Positions 51,920 to 63,471 of a stretch of 64,000 nucleotides of DNA are shown here, one piece after another (the first letter of the stretch is position 1; every line of letters starts with the position of its first letter). Location: assembly GCA_022414725.1 (NCBI GenBank), contig CM039462.1, forward strand, positions 15,179,245 to 15,243,244. The letters run 5' to 3'. This DNA comes from Microglena sp. YARC. Lineage: Eukaryota; Chlorophyta; Chlorophyceae; Chlamydomonadales; Chlamydomonadaceae. A program made the position numbers and the translations under genes. Below the pieces are notes generated by a model. That model saw only the letters and a list, made by a program, of their open reading frames with translations. It ran no database searches and was not told the origin of the DNA.

Positions 51920-52509
51920 AAACACAATCACCATCACCACTACCACCTTCCCTCCTCACAAACACACACACTCACACTCTCTCTCACACACACACTCACA
52001 CTCTCTCTCTCTCTCACACACACACGCATGCACACACACGCACACGCACACGCACACATGCAAATACAGCATGGACACCACCTCACACCCTTGCTCCGTT
52101 GCAGCTAGACGATAAGATTTCATCACCCTGTTATGTCCACAAGCAAGAGCCGAATCTGTATCAGTCAGATGACAACTTGTGGCGCACCTAGGACTTGTCA
52201 CCATCACCAACACCACTTCCCCTCCCCACAAACGCGCACACATACACAGCATCAACACCACCTCACACACACACATGCACACACAGCATGAACACCACCT
52301 CACACCCTTTTTCCATTGCAGCTAGAGGAATACATTTCAGCGCCATGGTATGTCCAGAAGCGAGGGCTAAATCAGTATCAGCCAGATTGTAACTTGTGGC
52401 GCACCTAGGACTTGTCACCATCACCACCACCACCTTCCCTCCCCACAAACACAAACACACACACGCACAGCATCACCACCGCCTCACACACACCTCACGC
52501 ACCACCTCA

Positions 52510-52543
<34 letters not shown>

Positions 52544-55500
52544 AACACACACACATGCACACACAGCATGAACACCACCTCACAACCTTGCTCCATTGCA
52601 GCTAAAGGAATTCATTACAGCGCCCTGGTATGTCCAGAAGCAAGAGCCAAATCAGTATCAGTCAGATGACAACTTGTGGCGCGCCTAGGACTTGTCACCA
52701 TCACCACCACCACCTTCCCTCCCATCAAGCACACACACACGCACAGCATCACCACCACCTCACTCACACACATACATGCACGCACACAGCATGAACACCA
52801 CCTCACACCCTTGCTCCATTGCAGCTAGAGGAATACATTTCTGCACCCTGGTATGTCCAGAAGCAAGAGCCGAATCTCTATCAGTCAGAGGACGACTTGA
52901 ACTGTGTAAGGAGTGTCTATCAGCCTCTTGATGGAGATATCAAGGTATGAGATTGATGTTGGTGAATGAAGTGGGGGAGGTTTGGTGGGTGAAGAAGGGG
53001 GGATGGGAGGTTGAATTGGTGTGGGTGTAGGGGGGGTTAGAGTGGGAGCTTGGGTGGGTGTGGGTGGAAGGGTGTGGGTGGGTTTGGAGTGGGAGGTTGG
53101 GTGAGTGTGTGGTGTTTGTGTGTGTAGGTGTGTGTGTATGTGAGGGTAAGGTGAGTGTGTGTGCGTGTGTGTGTGTGTAGGTGTGTGTGTGTTGGTGAGG
53201 ACGCCTTGATCTGTGTAAGGAGTGTCTATCAGCCTCTCGATGGTGATATGGTGTGGGATTGCTATAGGTGAATGAAGTGCTGTTGGTATTTGCTTGGCCC
53301 CAGTGCAAGCAAACGGGCTGGCCCCTCAACCTCACGCCTCGTTATGAGGCGCACTATTTATGTATTTGTTTATGTATGGGATTGCTCGGGCTTTGTCCCC
53401 CTAATTATAATTGGTGAAGTAGATATGGGCCTCCCTAGCTTGGAAGGAGGGGGGGTGGGGTGGGGGGGGGGGAACTGGTGGTGTGTGTGTGTGGGGTGGG
53501 GTGGGGTGGGGTGGGGGGGGGGGTGGGGGGGGAGGGGCAAGGCAAAATACAAAAACGTCCTTTTCCGCCCAGGGTATTTCTGGCTGTCTGCCTGTCTATA
53601 TATGTATGTTAGTATGTTACATTCCAGGGGTGGGCCAAATAGGCTAAGGGACTTGCCCCAACCGGGATAGGAGGGGCTTAAAAAGAAAAAGCATTGATGA
53701 ACTGAACCCCATCACTTGTTTTCCACAACCTGTAGCGATCGCTACGTGGGACCCTATTTTGGCCAAACCTTCCGCTGCCATAAGACTCGAATCTCGGTCC
53801 CGCCCCCTGTACCCCTTCGGGCCGCCTACCCCAATCGCTATCAGAAGCTCAACCTCGAAAGACACCAAATCCTTGATCACTACCAGAAGACCCCTTTGTG
53901 AAAAGAAAAAAAAGCTCTACCACACCCAAAGTACACAGAATGGATTGAAGCAGAGATTTTTCCACCGCTATATATTCCCCCGCTTTCGCTACTTTTCACA
54001 CCGAATTTGCCCCAATCACCTCTTTAAAAAAACCAAATCTATGGCCCTAAATGGCCTTTAAAAGCTGGTAAAAGCTATTCAAAGCTATTAGGACGCTGCC
54101 CCTAGAGGAGGCCTAAACACATGAAGCACTAAAGCTCTACAAAACATCACTCTCTGAACTGAAAAACATCCCTGGATTGAGGGTGTACACCACTAAAAGT
54201 ATGAAAATCTCAGCCCTCCTCTCAATCATGTGAACATCAATATACTATCATGTCAATATATCAAAATCAATATACCAAATCATATGATATCATGTCAATA
54301 TGTCATCATATGATATCATGTCAATATACCAAATCATATGATATCATGTCAATATGTCATCATATGATATCATGTCAATATACCAAATCATATGATATCA
54401 TGTCAATATGTCATCATATGATATCATGTCAATATACCAAATCATATGATATCATGTCAATATGTCATCATATGATATCATGTCAATATACCAAATCATA
54501 TGATATCATGTCAATATGTCATCATATGATATCATGTCAATATACCAAATCATATGATATCATGTCAATATGTCATCATATGATATCATGTCAATATACC
54601 AAATCATATGATATCATGTCAATATGTCATCATATGATATCATTTCAATATACCAAATCATATGATATCATGTCAATATGTCATCATATGATATCATGTC
54701 AATATACCAAATCATATGATATCATGTCAATATGTCATCATATGATATCATGTCAATATACCAAATCATATGATATCATGTCAATATGTCATCATATGAT
54801 ATCATGTCAATATACCAAATCATATGATATCATGTCAATATGTCATCATATGATATCATGTCAATATACCAAATCATATGATATCATGTCAATATGTCAT
54901 CATATGATATCATGTCAATATGTCGTCATATGATATCATGTCAATATGTCATCATACTATATCCTACGATGCTGGCGGCCTGGATTCGACACCCAGCCAG
55001 ACTTCGATGTGAGGCATGAGTAGGGAACGGCAATAGGATATCATATGATACCGGCAGTCTGACCAGGCTAAAGTTACCATATGCATACAAAATCATATGA
55101 TGCAGTTTGTATGATATCATATGATATCATACTTGCCTTTGCTCAACATCATATGATATGCCGGTCCCTAATCATGTATGACTGTATCTAACAACTAAAC
55201 AAATGAATAAACGATTGCATTAAATAGACATATCCATCTCCACGCATCCAATTAGTAAACGATTGGATTAAATAGACATATCCATCTCCACGCATCCAAT
55301 GAAAAAATGATTGCATTAAATAGACATATCCATCTCCACGCATCCAATGAAAAAACGATTGCATTAAATAGACATATCCATCTCCACGCATCCAATGAAA
55401 AAATGATTGCATTAAATAGACATATCCATCTCCATGCATCCAATGAAAAAATGATTGCATTAAATAGACATATCCATCTCCACGCATCCAATGAAAAAAT

Positions 55501-56613
55501 GATTGCATTAAATAGACATATCCATCTCCACGCATCCAATGAAAAAATGATTGCATTAAATAGACAAATCCATCTCCACGCATCCAATGAAAAAATGATT
55601 GCATTAAATAGACATATCCATCTCCACGCATCCAATGAAAAAATGATTGCATTAAATAGACAAATCCATCTCCACGCATCCAATGAAAAAATGTTTGCAT
55701 TAAATAGACATATCCATCTCCATGCATCCAATGAAAAAATGATTGCATTAAATAGACATATCCATCTCCACGCATCCAATGAAAAAATGATTGCATTAAA
55801 TAGACATATCCATCTCCATGCATCCAACAAATAAATGATTGCATTAAATAGACAAATCTATCTCCACACATCCAAACCCCAACTACACAGAATGGACTGA
55901 GGGTGTACAACTTTGCAAATCGAGGCAAGGTGAACAGCATGCCTACTGGAGAGCCTATGTTCTTGTAAGTGATGGGTGGGAATGATGGGTGGCAATGATT
56001 GATGGGGTTGATGGATGGGGATGAGGGGTGGGAATGAGCCTATGTTCTTGTAAGTTATGAAAATGATGGGTGGGAATGATGGATGGGGATGATGGGTGGG
56101 AACGAGCCTATATTTTTGTAAGTTATGAGAATGATGGTTGGGAATGATGGATGAAGATGATGGGTGGGACTGATGGATAGGGATGATGGGTGGGAAGGAG
56201 CCTATGTTCTTGTATGTTATGAGAATGATGGTTGGGAATGATGGATGAAGATGATGGGTGGGACTGATGGATAGGGATGATGGGTGGGAAGGAGCCTATG
56301 TTCTTGTATGTTATGAGAATGATGGGTGGGAATGATGGATGAAGATGATGGGTGGGACTGATGGATAGGGATGATGGGTGGGAAGGAGCCTATGTTCTTG
56401 TATGTTATGAGAATGATGGGTGGGAATGGTGGATGAAGATGATGGGTGGGAACGAGCCTATAATTTTCTAAGTTATGAGAATGATGGGTGGGAATGATGG
56501 TTGAAGATGATGGGTGGGACTGATGTATGGGGATGATGGGTGGGAAGGAGCCTATGTTCTTTTAAGTTCTCTACAACATACCTTCCACCTGAGTATATGG
56601 TTGCAGGGTGTGG

Positions 56614-56659
<46 letters not shown>

Positions 56660-59007
56660 CATACATCATACCTGAGTATATGGTGGTGGGGTGTGGATAT
56701 GTGTGTGTATGTGTGTGTGTGTGTGTGTGTATGTGCATGTGGATGTGTGTGTGCAGGGGGGGGGGGGGGGGTATTTTAGGGGGAAGGAAAGTCATGTAAA
56801 ACCTGCCTTCCGCCGAAAGCAGGTATACTATTCTTGTGAATTCCATCCTAATGTAGAAGAGTCTATAGTTGAGTACATTTGATTGTTCTTATGGTCTTGT
56901 AAGGCAATCACATACTGAACGCACATCTTGAAAAACTGCCCTCAATAAACTGCCTTAACGTCTGCAGTTGTAGCCAGGCATGTTTGGTTGCGCTGCCTGA
57001 TGACGAACCAGAGCGTGACAAGCTTTGACAGAAGTGCGGACAATCACATACTGACAATCACATACTGACAATCACAAACTGACGATCACATACTGACAAT
57101 CACAAACTGACAATCACATACTGACGATCACATACTGACAATCACATACTGACAATCACATACTGACTATCACATACTGACAATCACATACTGACAATCA
57201 CACACTGAAAATCACATACTGAAAATCACATACTGAAAATCACATACTGAAAATCACATACTGGAAACACATCTCGAAAATAAAAAACTGTCGTCAAAAC
57301 CTAAACCCTCAACTCCAAAACCACGTCTGCAGTTGCAGCTAGTTGTCTTTGATTGCGCTGCATAATGAGAAATCAGAGCGTGACAAGCTTAAAAATGACT
57401 GTCAGTAGTAAACTAAACTAAACTACTGACACACACATCTTGAAAGTCTGTCAATAAATAAGCTGTCTTCGCGCCTACAGTGGCAGCCAAGCCGCTGTAC
57501 TGAGGAATTGTACTGCATGATGATGAATTGTACTGCATAATGAAAAATTGTACTGCATGACGAGGAACCAGAGAGCAACACACTTTGGCAGGATTGCTGA
57601 TCATCACATATTGAAAATCACGCAATAAAAATCTGTTTTCAAACCCAAACCCTAAACCCTTGAACCACACCTGCAGTGGCAGCCAGGCGGCTTTGATCGC
57701 ATTGCCCGAGGATCCAGAGAGCGACAGCATCACTGCTGCAAGCAAGCTGAAGGTGTGCCTCTTTATTGAATGGTTACTTTATGGTTATTTTATGGTTGTT
57801 CTAGGGTTTTTGTAAAGTGTTAACTATTTACTACCAGAGGAACTAAAGAGCGACAGCATCACTGCTGCTAGCATACTGAAGGTGTGCCTCTTTGTTTTAT
57901 GGTTATTTGAAGGTTGTGATAGGGTTGTTTTAAGTGTTTACTGCCTGAGGATCCAGAAAGCGACAGCATCACTGCTGCAAGCAAGCCTAAGGCAGGCCTC
58001 TTTGTTTTATGGTTATTTTGGGGTTATTTTATGATTACTTGAAGGTTGTGATAGGGTTGTTTTAAGTGTTTACTGCCCGAGGATCCAGAAAGCGACAGCA
58101 TCACTGCTGCAAGCAAGCTGAAGGTGTGCCTCTTTATTGTGTGGTTATTTTATGGCTATTTATGTTTATTTTAGGGTTATTCTAGGGTTTCTGTAAAGTG
58201 TTTATGGTTTACTACCCGAGGAACTAGAAAGCGACAGCATCACTGCTGCTAGCAAGCGTACGGTGTGCCTCTTTAAAGGTAATGATAACGCCTGGAGGGG
58301 CGTGGTGTTAAGGGAGCCCGTCGTACACGGGTGGGGAGCGGTCTCCTACCTCAACTGGACAAGGTGCCTCTTTATTTGATTGCTATTTTATGGGGTTTTG
58401 GAGGCTGTTGTAGGGTTTTTAAGTGTTTATGGTTTACTACCCGAGGAACTAGAAAGCGACAGCATCACTGCTGCTAGCAAGCGTAAGGTGTGCCTCTTTA
58501 TTTGATTGCTATTTTATGGTTTTTGGAGGCTGTTATAGGGTTTTTGGAGGCTGTTATAGGGTTTTTGGAGGCTGTTAAAGGGTTTTTGGAGGCTCTTATA
58601 GGGTCTTTTGAGGCTCTTATAGGGTTTTTAAGTGTTTATGGTTTACTACCTGAGGAACTACAGAGCGACTGTGTCTACGCTCCTAGCAAGCTTAAGGTGT
58701 GCCTCTTTATTTTATTGTTACTTTATGGGGGTTTAAAGGTTGTTCTAGTTTGTTTGTAAGTGTGTGCGCTTTACTACCTGCGTAACTAGAAAGCAACTGC
58801 GTCTCCGCTGCTAGCGAGCTGGAGGTGTGCCTCTTTATGTTATCTTTTTTTTTGTTTTTGAAGGTTGTTCTAGGGTTGTTTAAGTGTTTACTACCCGACG
58901 AACTAGAGAGCGACAGCATCTCTGCTGCTAGCAAGCTTAAAGTGTGCCTCTTTATTTGATGATTATTCTTATGATTATGATTATTTTATGATTATTCTTA
59001 TGATTAC

Positions 59008-59040
<33 letters not shown>

Positions 59041-59236
59041 GATGTATGGTTATTCATGTTTATTTTAGGGCTGATAGGTTTTTTGTAAAGTGTTTAGGGT
59101 TCACTACCTGAAGAACCAGAGTGACCACCACCACCACCCATCACCATCATCACCACCACCACCATCACCCATCACCACCATCACCGTCACACCACCATCA
59201 CCATCACACCATCATCACCAACACCAACACCAACAC

Positions 59237-59289
<53 letters not shown>

Positions 59290-62200
59290 CCACTCATAAC
59301 CACCATTATCACCACCACCACCATCGCCCATCACCATCACCATTATAACCACTACCACTGTCTCCCATCAGCACCACCACAATCACACCATCAGCACCAA
59401 CAACAACAACATCATCATCATCTCCACCACCACCACCACCACCACCACCATCATTATCATCATCATCATCAACACCACCACCACCAACAACACTGCCATC
59501 AACAATTTGACTTGATCGTTTTCTGTCTGCTTTACAAGGTTGGAATCAAGTTGCCTGGGCGCTTCGGCAGCCGGGCTGTAGAAGCTTCTTTCGGCCCCTA
59601 CTGGGTGGCGGCTGCAGGTGTGCGCGCTGAATTCAATTATCAATGTAGTACGAACTCAGGGCCCCCAACGGTAAAAGGATTGTTTGGGGCTCAGTTCATC
59701 GGTGCCTCTTCGTTATAGCCCCTCCTTGCATGGTTGGACAAGTTCCTTTAGCCTATTTGGTCAACCCCTGGACTGTGCCATACAGTTGGTCAACCCCTGG
59801 ACTGTACCATACACACATACTGTCACGGTTGGGCAGGTCCCTTTGGTCTATCTATCTCTTGGTGTGCTCACTAGGAAGAGTTCAATTGTACTTGCATTAA
59901 CTTGCATTAATTACTTGCATGCATTAACTTGCATCAATTGGATGCATTAAATTGCATTACTTGCAGGCACGAACTTGCATCAATTGGATGCATTAAATTG
60001 CATTACTTGCAGGCACGAACTTGCATCAATTGCATGCATTCAATTGCATTACTTGCAGGCACGAACTTGCATCAATTGCATGCATTCAATTGCATTACTT
60101 GCAGGCACTAACTTGCATCAATTGCATGCATTAAATTGCATTACTTGCAGGCACTAACTTGCATCAATTGCATGCATTAAATTGCATTACTTGCAGGTAC
60201 TAACTTGCATCAATTGCATGCATTAAATTGCATTACTTGCATAATTAACTTGCATCAATTGCATGCATTAAATTGCATTACTTGCAGGCACTTACTTGCA
60301 TCAATTGCATGCATCAAATTGCATTACTTGCAGGCACTAACTTGCATCAATTGCATGCATTAAATTGCATTAATTGCATAATTAACTTGCATCGATTGCA
60401 TGCATTACTTGAGGTTTACGGAGTGATCTGGCTCGATATGCTATTGGTCTGATGATGCCTTTTGGCAAAACATGCCACCTATATATATTTTATTTATATT
60501 TCCTCCCTTCAGTTGAGTTCCCCGTTGGCCAGCCCTTGACGGCAGATCTATGCAACGATAAATCTGGAAATGGTCGGGGAAAAACTTTGGGCCGACCACC
60601 CCAGGGGCCCTACCAGGGCACCCGACTGATTTGACCGACGAACGACCGACGAACGACCGACGACCGAGACGAAGCCTTACACGTCAGCCAACTGTCTCAC
60701 ACCTTACTGTCAATCCTTGGTGTCGCTGGTTTGTGTCGGGAGACCCACCTCCTGGGGTGAAATTCCTTTCACAACTATAAAAACATCTCGACACCTGATG
60801 ACACCACCATAGCCATATATCAGTGGGGACCGGCATATCATATTATTTTGACCAAAGGCGAGTATGATATCCTGCAAATTGCATCATATGATATTGTATA
60901 AATGGTGACTTTGGCCGAGTCAGACTGCCGGCATTATATGATATCATCTGATATCGTATGATGACATGATATCACATTGCTGTTCCCTATGTATGAGTGT
61001 ATAATTGTAAATGCATATTTGGAATGTTCTGACAGTGGGGAACAACTTTGTCATATAAATTATGTATACAACCTTAATAGTTTCGAAATTACAGCACAAC
61101 CGAATGAAACCGAATGAAACCGAATGAAACCGAATGAAATTACAGCACAACCGAATGAAACCGAATGAAACCAAATGAAACTGAATGAAATTACAGCACA
61201 ACCGAATGAAACCGAACGACCTTTAAAAACCCGTACGAAACTGAAACCGAAACCGCACGCGAGCGTTAATGGCACAACCCTAATCTTGGCACCTGATATC
61301 ACCACCATAGCGCATTTAGCGGACTCTTAGACCGACCCTACATAGTTGTTACAGTCCAGGGGTAGACCGAATAGGCTAAAGGGACTTGCCCAAGTATAAC
61401 AGGAGGGACTATAACGAAAAACACACTAATGAATTGAACTCCAAACAATATTTGTACAGACAGGGGCCCTGAGTTCGTGCTACAGTGAAAATTTAATTGA
61501 ATTATTATTCCCAGTAAGTCATTCGAATCCCACTGAACCAGGTCGGGTGTGGGATCTAGGCGAGTACTAAGTCTTGGGTGTGGAACCGAAAACTCGCACG
61601 ACACAAGAATCCAGATCCAGGGGGGAGCTCCTCATAAGAGTTACCATCCTCAACCCCAATAAGTGTTCTCGGCTTCTCGCCAGCGAGAGCGAGTTCCCTG
61701 AGTTCGTGCTACAGTGAAAATGTAATTGATTGATTATTCCCAATAAGTCAAACTCGCATGACAAAAGAATCCAGATCCAAGCTACAACTGGGCTATTGTG
61801 TTTGCCAGTGACAACTGGGCTATTGTGTTTGCCAGTGACAAACAAAAGTGTCGCCATCATAAAACCCAACAGGGGTTCTCACAAGCAAGAGCGGCTACGA
61901 CTGGGCTACTGTGGTGGGGGGAGAACCCAAGTTCAAGGCTGGGGGTGAGAGCCTGGGATGTCGTCCTAACTCTGGGCGAAGCATTGCTGGACAGGAAGAT
62001 CCAGGGGGGAGCTCCTCATAAAAGTTACCATCCTAAACCCCAATAGGTGTTCTCGGCTTCTCGCCAGCGAGAGCAAGTTCCCTGAGTTCGTGCTACAGTG
62101 AAAATTTAGATCAATGAGCATTCCAAATAAGTGAACCTCACACGAGGCAAGAATCTAGATCCAGGGGCGAGCTCCTCACATAAGAGTCACCTTCCTAATT

Positions 62201-63438
62201 TGAACTTGAAGTTGGTTACATAGCTTCAGCCAGCAATCTAGCTGCTCGCTATCTTCGGCAGTAAAAAAGAAGTATCACCATCCTTAACCCCAACAGGTGC
62301 TCTCCTTGTAAGAGTCACCAGCATAAGTGCTTTAGTGTTAGCGGTCGCTGTCAACCGCCATGGTAGCTCTGCCCAGGTTAATTAGCAGCCCGTTCCCTAC
62401 CATCGAAAGACGGGTCTCCCTTAATACCACGCCACACCAGGCGTTCTCATCACTCTCATCACCCCCTCAGACGAACTCCTAGGGACATGCATATCATTTG
62501 ATCTTGACCAAAGTAACAAAAACAGTATAACCATCCTAACCCCCAACAGGTATTCTCACAAGCAAGAGCGGCTACGACTGGGCTATTGTGTTCTGCAGTA
62601 ACAAAACTAAACCATCATCCTTAACCCCCAACAAGTGTTCTCACAAGCTAGAGCGGCTGCGACTGGGCCATCGTGGTTGGTGGAGAACCCAAATTCAAGG
62701 CCGACAGTCAGAGCCTGGGATGCTGTTCCAAATCTGGGCGAACGCTTCGGCAGTAACAAAAACAGTATCACCATCCTAAACCCCAGCAGGTGTTTTCACA
62801 AGCAAGAGTGGCTACGACTGGGCCATAAAAATAAAAATACGTGGTAGGTGGAGACAGGCAAAAGTATCACCATCCTAAGCCCCAACAGGTGTTTTCACAA
62901 GCAAGAGCGGCCTCGACTGGGCTATTGTGTTCGCCAGTGACAAACAAAAGTATCACCATCATAAACCCCAACAGGGGTTCTCACGAGCAAGAGCGGCTAT
63001 GACTGGGCCATCGTGGTTGGTGGAGAACCCAAATTCAAGGCCTGCGGTTAGCGCCTGGGATGCTGTTCCAACTCTGGGGGACCGCTTCGGCAGTAACAAA
63101 AATAGTATAACCATCCTAAGCCCCAACAGGTGTTTTCACAAGCAAGAGCAGCTACAACTGGGCTATTGTGTTCGCCAGTGACAAACAAAAGTATCGCCAT
63201 CATAACCCCCAACAGGGGTTCTCACAAGCAAGAGCGGCTACGACTGGGCTATTGTGGTGGGGGGAGAACCCAAGTTCAAGGCTGGGGGTGAGAGCCTGGG
63301 ATGTCGTCCTAACTCTGGGCGAAGCATAGCTGGACAGGATGTCTCAAGCTACTCCTACCAAGGTGGTGAGTGCAAGCATGTAGTGTGTGTTGTATGTACA
63401 GAATTAAAATTGTATTAAAAAAAGGAAATAGTTGATTC

Positions 63439-63471
<33 letters not shown>

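Noticed and set aside
53759..54061. 100-codon basic/aromatic ORF in lipocalin intron 3
   Set aside because: No recognisable domain, no splice support, and it contains a decayed exon 4 acceptor copy.
54250..54933. 227-codon ORF with an 18-codon period
   Set aside because: A 54-bp satellite is a multiple of three, so one stop-free unit keeps the frame open. No start context or domain.
55195..55865. Possible CRISPR array
   Set aside because: Units are contiguous with no unique spacers, and the context is eukaryotic.
55188..55940. 250- and 192-codon minus-strand ORFs and a 175-codon plus-strand ORF
   Set aside because: 48-bp satellite open on both strands for the same arithmetic reason.
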